Translations under genes and position numbers: made by a program
Shown here: piece by piece, positions 26,558 to 37,603 of the stretch
Position numbering within the stretch: position 1 is the stretch's first letter
Layout of the letters: the number at the start of each line of letters is the position of its first letter
The notes under the pieces: model-generated
What the model saw: the letters and a program-made list of their open reading frames with translations, nothing else
Database searches by the model: none
What the model was told of the DNA's origin: nothing
DNA from: Aphanomyces cochlioides
Lineage: Eukaryota; Oomycota; Saprolegniomycetes; Saprolegniales; Verrucalvaceae
NCBI GenBank assembly: GCA_019828595.1
Contig: JAHQRK010000003.1
Coordinates: forward strand, 1 to 64,000
DNA: 64,000 bases
Reading direction: 5' to 3'

Positions 26558-27726
26558 ATGGACATCGAGTGTCAATACGCCATCTCCCGCTTCACAAGGA
26601 AGCTATCCCGCCACAACAAACGGAAATGGATACAGGCATACATATACTACATTAAGTATTTGCATTCTATTGATAGGCCTGTTAAACCCGACGTACGCTT
26701 CTGCCTAACTCAAATATCCAACGCCGACGCCATCATACAATTTCGATTTACCACATGCGAAATCCAAGCTCTCGCGTGCTCTCTGGGACTCCCAAGCATT
26801 GTAATCACTCCTCAGAGAGACAAATGCCATCGTGAAGAGGGCCTTTGCATTGTTCTGGGACGATTATCGTACCCTTCAAAATTCCATGACATGATCAGCA
26901 CATTTGGTCGCTCAAGAGAACAGGTACTCAATCTCCCTGTGATATTTCTTAATCTCACGTGTTTCTAGTTGTGTAGGATATTTAATTACATTATTCGACT
27001 CTTGTTTTATGAGTGGGCCGAGCGCCTTTACTGCCCTCTCGACATCGTCGAAAAACGAATTCAGACGTATGCCGCGGCCATACGCAGGAAGGGATCACAA
27101 GTCTCAAATGTCTTCGCATTTCCCGACGGCACGAAATTTGAAACTTGCCGGATCACCCCGAATGAATCGTTCACTTGTGAAAACGGGCGAAGGCCAAATT
27201 TGCAACGATTGATATACAGTGGTCACAAGAGGCGACACTGTTTAAACTACCAAGCCCTCACTGCTCCAGATGGTCTCTGCATTCATTTCTGGGGAGCTAT
27301 TGCCGGCAGTTGCCATGACACAACTATGCTGCGTGAGAGCAAACTGCTCGAGTACTTCAGTCAACACGCAAATATATTTAACGGTAATATACATCTTCGT
27401 CATTTATTTCATCTAGTTTACACATAGACTATTGCATATACGGAGACCCTGCATACGGCATGAGTCAGTGGATCATATCTGGTTTTAAGGGTGCCCAATT
27501 AACCTGTGAGCAGAGGCTGTTCAACGCATCAATGAGCAAAGTGAGAACAAGTGTCGAGTGGAATTTTCAGTTGCTGAAAAATTGTGGTCGTTTTGTACAT
27601 TCAAGGATCAGCAAAAGATAATGCTCAGTGCGGTTGCCATGAATGTTACAGTGGCAATGCTCTTGACGAATTGTCATTGCTGCATTCGCAACGGCAACAA
27701 GATATCGTCCTTCTTCGACTTATATC
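26558..27726 (+). pseudogene. PIF/Harbinger transposase, 5' part
   Basis: DDE_Tnp_4 transposase with two short GT-AG introns (26924-26968, 45 nt; 27384-27427, 44 nt) that keep frame. Motifs: GLCIVLGRLSYPSKFHDM (N-terminal region), VFAFPDGTKF (first Asp), LIYSGHKRRHCLNYQ, GSCHDTTML (second Asp), IYGDPAYGM, and RTSVEWNFQLLK with the catalytic Glu. A one-base frameshift at about 27580 separates this from the downstream LSAVAMNVTVAMLLTNCH segment. The frame is then cut by the Copia insertion at 27726; the last codons lie at 35879-35910. Confidence 0.85.
27722..27726. repeat. Copia target-site duplication ATATC, left copy
   Basis: ATATC precedes the left LTR; the same five bases follow the right LTR at 35874-35878. 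Confidence 0.9.
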
Positions 27727-27920
27727 TGATAGAATTCAACCTTTCCTTGCCTCTTCCGTTACTTGCATTTCCTTCTTTAGATATATTAACGACCATTCAA
27801 TACACTTATGGATTTTCCTTCTGTTGAGCATTGCCGAGACGTTGGCATTGCAACACTGCTTGGGTTCTCTCGCGTTGTCCCTTTGGTCCTTTGAAGCCTC
27901 ACAATTTGAGACTTCGATTA
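27727..27920 (+). repeat. Copia left LTR (194 bp)
   Basis: Begins TGATAGAATTC and ends ACTTCGATTA. Identical by eye to 35680-35873. The element does not end in the common CA dinucleotide. Confidence 0.92.
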
Positions 27921-27936
27921 GGTTATGAGCCCAACG
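27921..27936 (+). other. Copia primer-binding site, complementary to initiator tRNA-Met anticodon arm
   Basis: GGTTATGAGCCCAACG starts exactly at the LTR border. Its first 12 bases are complementary to the conserved anticodon-loop sequence GGGCTCATAACC of eukaryotic initiator tRNA-Met. That implies priming by an internal (half-tRNA) fragment, as known for Drosophila copia, and not by a tRNA 3' end. Confidence 0.75.
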
Positions 27937-28481
27937 CTCAACAACACTTGCGAATCCATGCTCGAAGATTTACCCCTGAAGCAAACCTTTGCCGGCCTGG
28001 TCAGCCAGCGTACACGAAAGGCCGCCTATCTTTCGAAAAACATTGAAACTATCCAACGGAAGTTTCGAACTTTACCCAAATATGGGGCTCTGCAGGGCCC
28101 ACTTCGAGAGACAAACTGAACTCTCCAAGTATCACCAGGTCGTCATCGCCAAGAAGTATGGGAAGCGAGCAGGACGTCCAATTTGATGAAAAATTGTTTC
28201 TTGAAGTTCAAGAGCAAATTCGCGAACAGCGCAAACAAGCAAAAGCGATCGCCAGCATGGCAAGAACAGCCGAACTTGAGCTGAAAGAGGCTGAAGACAT
28301 GCCTAATACTGATTACCGTCAAATTTCAACTGACGACTGTCAACTTACAACCAAACGAAAACCAACAAGCCGCGAAGAGATTGTTATGGCTATTGCACCA
28401 GAGCGCCATTTGGCATTAACGCGACTGCAATCGTTTTCAACGCCGCCGTAGGCCGTACTTTTAGCCAATCGTGTTCTCAAT

Positions 28482-30098
28482 ATGGCGGTACCTCCTGATG
28501 AAAGTCTTGTCACGCAGGTTAACCGTGCAATGGTTACCCAACTTGAATTGAATGCCAAGGTGCAACATGACGTTGGCACCATAGGAGCTCAGTTGGCCCA
28601 AACAGCGAATGAATTCCAAAACCAAATTGCAACAACGACATTTATTCAACAACACCTGGAGGAACGCTTGTCAATCGAATTTCAGACCCACAAACAACAT
28701 TTGACTGAGCTGGCTGCCAGACACAATGCCTTGGAAAGCCAATTCAACGCCCAAAGCGCTGCGACTGACAAATCCCTGGCTGTGATCGTTGATAAGCAAC
28801 AAGTGGCGCAAAACATGGTTACCGCTGAGTTTGAACGCGTAAACGCCACTCTAGAAGAACAACTGGAGATGACTCACGCAAGGATGACAGCCATCTACGA
28901 CAACTTACAACTCGAACAACAAAGGCAAAGTGAGAAAATTGAGTCGATTATGTTGCAGCAAGTCAAACAAAACCAAGCCTTGTTGGAAATGGTCCAGCAA
29001 ACAACGAAGGCCCAAGAGCAGCTGACACTATGGTCTAAACAACTTGATGATAAACTGGACAAACTAGTAGCGGAGAGCGAAACCCACCTTGACAACCAAG
29101 TTACGAACTTGTCGACACAAATTGCACAAAGTCACAACGACAAACTGTTCGAATACGTTGAAAAAATTCGACATGACTTGACGGCTGCCTGGGCGGACAC
29201 CCAAAACTCGTCAAACGATGCTCAGCTATCATTTCAAAAGTCAATGACGGATTCAGTTGCTCATGCTCAACTGACCTTCCAAAAGACAATGACAGACGCG
29301 TCAGATGCCGCCTTGGCTCGACAAGAAGCATGGCAACGTCAAATGCAAGAAATTCAGGCAGCAGAACTGGCCAAGATGAACGAACTCCTCAAGACCAAAC
29401 TCATCAGTACAGCGCTGCCGGCAACAACAATCATGGCGCCAATAACACCCACAACAGACCCACCGTCGCGAAAAACGGCTGGCTCGGCAACAAAGACTAC
29501 AACCAAAACGAAGGTTAAACAACCATCTATAAGGCAGCTGGACTTTAACGATTCCGACGGCGACGATGTTAAAGGAAAACGTTCCTCAAAGACGCCACCT
29601 AATGGACCAAGCGGCGGAAATGACGGTGGACAAGGTGGGGACAACGATGACGACGATGGCGATGATTCATACTACACCGAGGATGACAGTGATGGCCAGG
29701 AAATTGCTGAAAACCTACCGCGCCAACGAATTGCAAAGGCACCCAAATTAAAGGACTTCAAGGTCCACCCACTTTTTGACGGCAAAGAGAAGTATGCCAG
29801 GTTGGGCAGTGACTTCCCCAGCTGGATCCGCATTTTTGAAGACGCGATAGAAGCAGACAAAGCCTTCAATGGCACTACTTGGTCGGACGAACAACGCTTC
29901 CACGCATTGATGCATAGCATCACAGGCAACGCCAAAACGTTTGCCCAGGATTCAAAGTCTCAACAACCGACCACGTCCTACAAAGAAATGGTCAAGCGAC
30001 ATCGAAAGAACTACTCAACTCACTTGACTCAACTTCAACTGACACAAATGATGCAGCGACCTAAACGTTGGGAGATGACATGGAATGAACACCTCACA
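28482..30098 (+). pseudogene. gag: Copia gag, cut by mariner
   Basis: Starts at ATG 28482. The first 300 residues are a long Gln/Glu/Lys-rich coiled coil. A Thr/Pro/Lys-rich linker and an acidic Asp/Gly tract (about residues 345-400) follow, and then the Copia gag core (FDGKEKYARLGSDFPSWIRIFEDAI...DEQRFHALMHSITGNAKTFAQ). The frame is interrupted by the mariner at 30101. Sequence resuming at 31938 continues the frame (YLHHVQSMANVGNEF) but meets a stop at 31992-31994. The coiled-coil extension is unusually long for a Copia gag. Confidence 0.8.
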
Positions 30099-30100
30099 TA

Positions 30101-31935
30101 CTACCTCCATTCCGAAATAAGTGATCCAACCAATATTACCTGAAAATGAAGGCCAAAATTTTAAAAACTGTGAATTCTGAGGATATCAGGTTGTAGGGGA
30201 TAAAAAAAAACACAAACTGAATACTCGTCCGCGCCTGAAGCTGACCAATCACATAAATCATTTCAACCGGAACTTATCATACATTGATCAAGATAAACCA
30301 TTATCCGGAAAGCCGGGTTTTCCCGGATAATCTACCAATTATCCGTATTATGTCACTCCCGTGCGCGCCATTTCCTCGACGACGAGTTGAATGAAAAAGG
30401 CAAACCTCACCGACGACGAGCGCAATGGCGCCCTACAGATTTTGTTGACATTCATGCAACCCGATGGAACAATACCACGTGGTGCTTGTGCTGAAGTTGC
30501 GCGCCGTTTTGAAGTAAGCCGCCACACCATCCAGCGTATTTGGCGTCGCGCCGAGATTGACGTCTCTGGACAACGACAAATTGCCAAAGATGTTTCTTCC
30601 AGGAAGAAAGGCAACTGTGGGCGTAAGCTGAAGTACAACTCTATCGCTGCTTTGTTGCGGGATGTCAAGTAGGCCAAACGCACGAGTTTTGCATCGATCG
30701 CGCATGAGATCAAAATTCCCGTGCCAACGTTGCATCGATACTACAAACGAGGTGCTTTTGTCAAATACTCCAGTACAGTGAAGCCATCACTTACAGAGGC
30801 CAATAAGTGCGCGCGACTCTCGTGGGCCTTGAGTTTTGTCCGGGATGCTCAATCTCCACGATTCGACGACATGTTCGACTATGTTCATGTTGATGAAAAG
30901 TGGTTCTTCACGACGCGTGTCAAGAAACGTTCTACCTTGCTCCAGGCGAGGAACCACCCCACAGAACTTGCCAATCAAAGGCGCATATAACAAAGGTAAT
31001 GTTCTTGTCAGCCGTAGCCCGACCTAGATGGGACAATGTGAAACGTGAATGGTTCGAAGGCAAAATTGGTACCTGGCACTTCACTGAAATGGTTCCTGCT
31101 CAACGTACAAGTCGCAATCGACCACGTGGAACCCTTGAAATGAAGCCCGTTGTCGTCAACCGCGATGCCTACCAATCTATGTTGGTCAACAATGTCATCC
31201 CAGCCATCAAGGCCAAGTGGCCAGAAGAATATCGCCATCGTACCATCAAGATCCAACAAGACAACGGCCGACCCCACGTTCTTGCCTCTGATCGCGTTGT
31301 TTTGGAAGCGTGTCGCTCAGGGGGCTGGGCAATCGAAGTCGTGTCGCAGCCTCCCAACTCACCGGACATGAATGTCTTGGACCTTGGTTTTTTTCGATCG
31401 ATTCAAACGCTACAAGAGAAGAATCACTGAAGAAATGTTGTCGATATTGTAGCTGCTACCGAACAAGCGTGGCTTGACGTCGACATGGAGTCTCTGAGTG
31501 CGACGTTTTTGACCTTGCAGGGATGCTTGCTTGAAACGATCCGCGCATGTGGCAACAACAACTACAAGATTCCACACATGAGAAAGAAGAAACTCGCCCG
31601 AGAGGGGATGTTACCAGAGACAATTGGAGTCGACGAAGCCGTCGTTGAAGCGAGCAATTGAAGGACTTGGACTTGGAGAGTATGATGAAGCGACTGCAAG
31701 ATGAGGTTGTCGAGAGTTTGTGCATGGCCGACATTTGCACAGAGTTGGAGAATCTTCAGCTGACCACTGAAATCGACGGCATCAACTCGATTAAATACAA
31801 ATACATTCATTTGCATACAATTTCTGAATGAAATGTTGACAATGTAAAATATATTCGGTGTTAGAGACCTTTTGGTGAACTTATTGTGGAATTTGATATC
31901 CCCCCGTTGGATCACTTATTTCGGAATGGAGGTAG
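30101..31935 (+). mobile_element. Plant-type mariner-like transposon inside Copia, TSD TA
   Basis: Perfect 30-bp terminal inverted repeats, 30101-30130 and 31906-31935, starting CTACCTCCATTCCGAAATAA, flanked by TA at 30099-30100 and 31936-31937. The end sequence resembles plant mariner and Stowaway termini (CTCCCTCCGTTCC...ATAAGTG). Removing 1835 bp plus one TA rejoins the Copia gag frame. Confidence 0.9.
30391..31661 (+). pseudogene. Mariner-like transposase, broken
   Basis: N-terminal helix-turn-helix (NLTDDERNGALQILL...EVARRFEVSRHTIQRIWRRA) and a DDE core: DYVHVDEKWFF (first Asp), TIKIQQDNGRPH (second Asp), and QPPNSPDMNVLDLGFF (third Asp, the plant mariner signature). A TAG at 30670-30672, a frameshift near 30930, and an in-frame stop after LQEKNH at about 31428-31430 make it non-functional. 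Downstream sequence still reads as the mariner C-terminus (TLQGCLLETIRACGNNNYKIPHM) in another frame. Elements with such ends can still be mobilised in trans. Confidence 0.85.
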
Positions 31936-31937
31936 TA

Positions 31938-34900
31938 CCTCCATCACGTTCAAAGCATGGCAAACGTCGGAAATGAATTCTCCTTGACTGTTTAGCCATT
32001 CACGCATGTCCAAGCAAGAAGGACGATCTATTGGCACACATCAATCCAGCGAACAAAGACAAGGTTGAAGAACAAGCCAAGTTAATAGGAATCCTTAATC
32101 GCATCGCGGGCACTGGAATAAATTTCGGCAAGCGAAAACAACAGCCTCCAGCAGCAGCAAACACGGCCGTGGGCAACAAAAACAAGGACGGCAAGAAGCC
32201 AACCAAGAAGGATAAGGGCAAACCTTCAGCTAAGGCCACGCGTCCCTTTGGCATCTGTAAGAACGGCGCGACGCATTTCTTCTCCGACTGCCCCATCGTC
32301 AAAATGGGTCAAGAAGCAAAAGCTAAACAAGGTCAAGCGACTGGAGCTGCCAGTTTGGTCGTGGCGACGTCGAATGCAGACAAACCAGCGGCCTCTGAAC
32401 TCGCTGCGGCGTCATACGTCTTCAACGAAACGGCAGCAGATGATGACGATGACTTCGATGGTGTCGCACAGGGATACCACGCCGATGCCGACGCGTTCGC
32501 GCACCGGTGCACGAACCCTGCAGTTGTCGCTTTTACAGATTGGATTTGTGACTCAGGATGCACTCATCACCTTACCAACAATGAGTCTTACCAACAATGA
32601 GTCGTGGATCTCAAACCCCGAGCCTTCAACGTTGCGCGTCCGTGTGGCTAACACAACTGTTATTGCAGTCGTCAGCAAGGGATCAGCTACGTTAACCCTA
32701 CTTGACGGTCGACAAATTCGATTACATGAGGTGCACTTTGTTCCTTCACTTCAGTCCAACTTGCTGTCTATAACGACGCTCAACCTCAACAAGATCGACG
32801 TCAACTTCGGCTCCACGGTTGATTTTGTAGACCGCGTTACTGGCGCTACGCTCCTCCATGGCTCACGCAAAAATCGTCTTCCCGTGCTGGAATGTGCGCC
32901 ACCGCCGACCGCCGAGGTTGAATCGGCTGGTTTAGCTTTCCACGTCTCGCACTCTAAACGAACACTCACTGAATGGCATGAGGCACTGGGACACGTTTCC
33001 AAACAGGCCCTTGTAAAGTTGTCCGAGCAACTGGGTCCAGAAGAAATGGAGATCACCCGCATCGTTCATGATTTGAAGCTTCCTTGCCTTAACTGTGCTC
33101 GCGGAAAGCAAACACGCAACGCCCAACCCAAAACGGGTACATGCGAGTCGGCTTCAACGGATGAGCCAGGTGCTGTCATCTGCGCTGACTTGCTTGGACC
33201 GATAACCCCCAGTGATCGCAACAAGAACCGCTGGGTCGCCGTGTACGTCGATCATAATACCAAGTTCAAGGTCGCTGTACCTATGAAATTGAAGTCCAAC
33301 CAAACGCAGGAGTTTATTACATTCAAGAATCGAATTGAGAAACAATTCGGAGTGCAAGTCAAGGTCTTGCGCACCGACGGCGGTGGCGAATTTCTCTCGG
33401 CAGAAATGGATGCGTACATGAAAGCAAATGGAATCAGGAAACAGACAACTCAGCCATATACCTCGGCCAGTAATGGCGAAGCCGAGAACGCCATTCGCAC
33501 AATGGCAAATGACGCTCGCACTTTTATGTTGGGCTGCGATATTCCCATGAGCCTGTGGGGGTACGCGTTTCGACATTCCAGCTACATCGGAAATCGCGTC
33601 CCTTGCAAGGGAAATGAGAACTGGGAATCGCCGCTGTTCAAACTAACTGGGAAACACCCCAAGGTGAGCCACATTTTTGCCATTCGGCAGCAATTGTACG
33701 GTCCACCAGGCCCCAAAAGAAAAGTCTATCGCGCGGCGCGCGGACTTGGGCGTCATCCTAGGCGTAAATGAAGAGGTAAAAGGATATGACGTGTATCTAC
33801 CACAGCAAAACAAGGTCATCGCGACCAGGGATGTGCGCAACATTACGGCGCCGACGCCACGGCGCGACATCGCCGAGTTCCTTGTTGGCAAGAGTTCAGA
33901 AATAACCCAAGTGAATGATGGGGACCAAACAAGAATATCCGCAGATTTACCGGATGCTCGCGCAAAAATCAAGAGCACCGTCAAACGGACCCGGCCATCC
34001 GCACTCGTGCGCAGCGCGCAAGAGAGTCAACTAAAACGGCCGATGCATGCCTCAATGCCACAATAGCAGCATACTTATCAGCCGAAACAAAGCATGTGGT
34101 ATACTTGACCATAGCTGAGCCTAAGAATGTCAAGGAAGCCATGTCCTCCCCGGAGGCCGAGAAGTGGCGCGAATCCATGGCCAAAGAACTAGAGGGCATT
34201 GTGGGTAACGGCGTTCTCGAAGTTGTCCTTCGACCAACCGCGACGAACGTGGTGGATCACAAGTGGGTGTTCAAAGTGGTTTACGACCAGAAGGGCAACG
34301 TCGAAAAGTTTAAGTCACGACTGGTTGCAAGGGGTTTTACCCAACGATATGGAGTGGATTATTCCAAGACATTTGCCCCAGTTATTAAACAAGCCAGCGT
34401 GCGCCTACTATTTGTGTTGGCTGCCAAGTACAACTGCAGTGTCCGGCACATGGATTTCCCACAGGCTTACCTACAGGCAAAGTCAGACCACGAAATTTAC
34501 TTTGAACTTCCCAAGGAGTTGGGAGTGGACACTCAAAAGTACGTAGGGAAACTCATCAAGAGTATTTACGGACTGAAGCAGTCGGGCATGTTGTGGAACG
34601 AAGAAGTAAATGGAGCACTCATTCAACTTGGATTTAACCGCAGCAAGTTGGATCCTTGCATTTACTCACACTGGACCGACAAGGGATTGACACTTTGCGG
34701 TCTCTACGTCGACGACTTGCTCATCTTTTCTCAAGATGACTACATTATGGACAAATTGATCACCGACTTGACTATCAAGTATAAGATCAAAGACCTTGGT
34801 GAAGCCAAGAAATGCCTTGGCATCAATGTGCACAAAGTGGATGGTGGGTTCTACTTGGAACAGTCCAATACCATTCAAGAATTATTGTTACGACATGGCA

Positions 34901-35682
34901 TGGCCGATGTTAAGTCACAACCGACGCCTATAGCTGTGGACCACGGTTTTTACGACGAGGCTCCTGAACCTGAAATGTCCCAAACCGAAATGCGTGAAAT
35001 TGTCGGTTCCTTACTGTGGCTTGCGGGTTCAACACGACCTGATGTCGCATTAGCCGTTAACATGTTGGCTCGTCATATTTCACACCACAATGCGAATCAT
35101 GGACGGGGAGCTAAACGAATTTTGCGTTACCTTGCTGGCACCAAAGACGTGGGGCTCCTCCTCACACCAACCAGAGAAAACAATATCAAGACTGAGATCT
35201 TTTGTGATGCTGACTGGGCTGGCGACAAGTCAAATCGCAGGTCTACCAGTGGATGTCTCATGGAAATCAGCGGTTGTTCAGTGTCATGGTATTCGAAGCA
35301 ACAACCAGTGGTGGCCTTATCTACTATGGAGGCTGAGTACATCGAGTCCTCCGTCGGTGTACAAGAATGCCTCTGGATTAACCAACTCTTGGCAGAGCTA
35401 AAATTGGCAAATGTCTTGCCGACCATGTTGTGGAATGACAACCAGAGCGCGTTGAAAACAATGGAAAATGACACATCCAAATCCAGGGCCAAACACATCG
35501 ACATTAGATTTCATTTCATCCGAGATGCTGTGAAGTCCGGAAAAATTAAGACGGGCTATTGTGAAACAGGTAAGATGCCAGCCGATATCTTTACGGAGCC
35601 TCTGTCTGCTGAATTGCACGCGCGCTTGAAACCTCTATTGGGAATGGTCACGAAGGCGGAAGCAAAGGTTGAAGGGGGCTGA
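31938..35682 (+). pseudogene. pol: Copia pol (protease, integrase, RT, RNase H), frameshifted
   Basis: Order of domains: a nucleocapsid-like Lys-rich region with one Cys/His cluster (FGICKNGATHFFSDC, about 32250), protease DWICDSGCTHHLT (about 32540), GAG-pre-integrase HEALGHVS...LPCLNCARGKQ (32970-33120), integrase with DLLGPI, RTDGGGEF and the ASNGEAENAIRTM segment (33180-33500), RT with QAYLQA and YVDDLLIFSQDD (34450-34740), and RNase H DADWAGDKSNRRSTSGC with STMEAEYI (35200-35340). A 16-bp tandem duplication at 32571-32602 and single-base frameshifts near 33680 and 34015 break the polyprotein. The RT-RNase H part is open for 528 codons. Confidence 0.9.
35671..35679 (+). other. Copia polypurine tract
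   Basis: GAAGGGGGC lies immediately before the right LTR, the position of the plus-strand primer. It overlaps the last codons of pol. Confidence 0.65.
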
Positions 35683-35873
35683 TAGAATTCAACCTTTCCT
35701 TGCCTCTTCCGTTACTTGCATTTCCTTCTTTAGATATATTAACGACCATTCAATACACTTATGGATTTTCCTTCTGTTGAGCATTGCCGAGACGTTGGCA
35801 TTGCAACACTGCTTGGGTTCTCTCGCGTTGTCCCTTTGGTCCTTTGAAGCCTCACAATTTGAGACTTCGATTA
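35680..35873 (+). repeat. Copia right LTR (194 bp)
   Basis: Same sequence as the left LTR by eye. It is followed by the ATATC duplication at 35874-35878. Confidence 0.92.
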
Positions 35874-35878
35874 ATATC

Positions 35879-35910
35879 CACCTTCTCTCAGCGAGTACTT
35901 GAAGAAGTAA
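35879..35910 (+). pseudogene. Harbinger transposase, last codons
   Basis: After removal of Copia and one ATATC the frame of the upstream LLTNCH segment continues as PPSLSEYLKK and a stop at 35908-35910. That matches the usual C-terminal motif of Harbinger transposases. Confidence 0.7.
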
Positions 35911-36070
35911 TCTGTATCTTAATTGCTCATATTTTCATGAATATTTCTTCTTTCCTTTTTAAAACAATTTAAAACATACATTAAATCTTATATACTATAA
36001 AAAGTATAGTAAATTTATATAGCAGAGTACAAAAGATTTAAAAAATAGTCTTATAAATGAAACTTATCTA

Positions 36071-36879
36071 TTAGAGATCAAGAGATCTCTTATCAAGATG
36101 AAGTTTAGCTTGCATGATGGCGTGTTCCAAGCGCAACATCTCAATACGATCTTTACGTTCGGCAACGCGATCTTGACGCTCTTGCTCCTTGAGCTCAATC
36201 TCCTTGTCAAACTTAAATTTTTCAAAGTCAAGATGACTCTTCATGTCGTCCTTCATTGCTTGAAGGAATGAGTCGATTTCCTAAGGAGATGCATAAATTT
36301 TAAAGATAAATTGCTCGCGAGTACCTTTTTCTTTGAAAACGTTGGAGTTTCGTCGCTTGATCCGGACGATTCGTGCTTACGCTTGCCCATAGTCTCCATG
36401 GCAGTCTCGCGAATCATCTTCAAATCTTGTTGGCGCGCAAGGTTTTCCGCGGCGGCGGCTTTTTCTGTGTCTTGGCTTTTCTTGTGGGCTTGAAACAACG
36501 CCGACAGCTCGTCGAGCAGCATGACAGTCTCGCATTCGTCTTCTGCAATGCCACTTGAGCGGCTGGATGTGGCTGTGAACTCCTCGTGCTTCTCAAGGAG
36601 CTCCATAAACCGATTTTGACACTTGCGTCCGTCAACGTCTTGACGTGTAAAACCGTCGCAAGTCTTCAAGGCGTCAGCGACGCGGCTCCATGCACGCCCA
36701 AGCATCCCAAACTTGGCTTGGAAGGGTACGTCCGCGCTGACTTGACGTAGTAATAGTACGTCGTCGTCTTCAGACCACCGCGTTCTTGTTGTCTTGTTCA
36801 TGAAAGGAGAATGGTGAATCAAAGCCAAAGTCTGCATCAACCTATATTCATTTATGGGGTTTATTTTAACGGGAACCAT
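36071..36879 (-). CDS. Myb/SANT-like protein of the second Harbinger element
   Basis: Two exons (36879-36325 and 36280-36071) with a 44-nt intron give 254 aa. Residues of about 30-95 (RTRWSEDDDVLLLRQVSADVPFQ...AWSRVADALKTC...RKCQNRFMELL) form a Myb/SANT-like domain with the expected spaced tryptophans. A long Lys/Glu/Arg coiled coil forms the C-terminus. This is the usual DNA-binding partner of Harbinger transposases. It is transcribed towards the transposase (convergent) and starts about 130 bp from the right terminal repeat. It is open and looks intact, unlike the transposase. Confidence 0.82.
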
Positions 36880-37012
36880 CCGTTAACTTGTCGATTTTGA
36901 CGCCAAATCGCATAAATTGTTGTCGGGTTTCCGCTAACAATATCCATTTACACAGGTTATCCGGATATTCGGGAATGGGAACGCGAACTCCAAGTTGCGA
37001 AATCTCCTTATT

Positions 37013-37603
37013 ATCTTGTTATGTCTACCATCGAATGCGACACACTTGTTTCAACCTCTTGATATTTGTGTTTTCAGATCTTACAAGGATGCTATACGTC
37101 GGGAGATATCTGAAGCTCACATCAATGACAGTATAGAATTATCATGCTGATATTTACAATCTAACTAATGTCTAGATACTGGCAATTTGGTCACTATATC
37201 AAAAAGTCTTGCCATTGATATTGCGTCAAGAGCTTGGCTTTCGCACGTGTCTCCGAGAAATATGACTACTGGATTCAGAGCTGGAGGTTTGTGGCCGTTG
37301 GATAAAAATCAAATGTTGTCCCGGCTTAATATTTTTCGTGATGGCGGCGTTCCAGCATTGTTTCAACAAGCCGAGTGGATCGAACGCAGACAAGTCATTC
37401 GAAAAGAAATTTTGATGTTGCCGCCCTCCACCAAAGCCAACAAAAGAAAGCGAAAAACCATTGACGTGGGGGGACGAGTGTTGAGCATGGAAATGCTTCG
37501 TGAAATTGATCAACCAAAGGCAGTTCGTCGGGCCAAAGCCAAAAAGAAACAACATCGACCATCGAAGTCAAGTAGCCAAGAGATCTATGAAGTAGTCATT
37601 TAG
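37013..37603 (+). pseudogene. pogo-type transposase, C-terminal fragment (third of three)
   Basis: Continues the frame from 26397. LPSNATHLFQPLDI carries the third catalytic Asp. A 45-nt GT-AG intron (37131-37175, with CTAAC branch-like sequence) follows. The C-terminus has GFRAGGLWPLDKNQML, typical of pogo/CENP-B-like transposases, and ends with a Lys/Arg-rich tail and a stop at 37601-37603. Intact in itself; disabled only by the two insertions upstream. Confidence 0.87.

Larger units (their letters stand above)
27727..35873 (+). mobile_element. Ty1/Copia LTR retrotransposon (split by a mariner), TSD ATATC
   Basis: 8147 bp with two 194-bp LTRs that look identical by eye, a 5-bp target duplication, a primer-binding site directly after the left LTR and a purine tract before the right LTR. 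The gene order gag, protease, integrase, reverse transcriptase, RNase H is that of Copia. It sits in the last codons of the Harbinger transposase. The coding region is broken by a mariner insertion, a 16-bp tandem duplication and several single-base frameshifts. Confidence 0.93.
26398..37009. mobile_element. PIF/Harbinger transposon (split by Copia), TSD ATT
   Basis: Terminal inverted repeats start AAGGAGATTTCGCAA on the left (26398) and, read inward, AAGGAGATTTCGCAA on the right (37009), then diverge. ATT is duplicated at 26395-26397 and 37010-37012. Subterminal sequences share degenerate TTATCCGG motifs. It encodes a DDE_Tnp_4 transposase (plus) and a Myb-like protein (minus). Without the Copia insertion and its duplicated site the element is about 2.46 kb. 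Removing it restores the pogo frame exactly. Confidence 0.88.
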
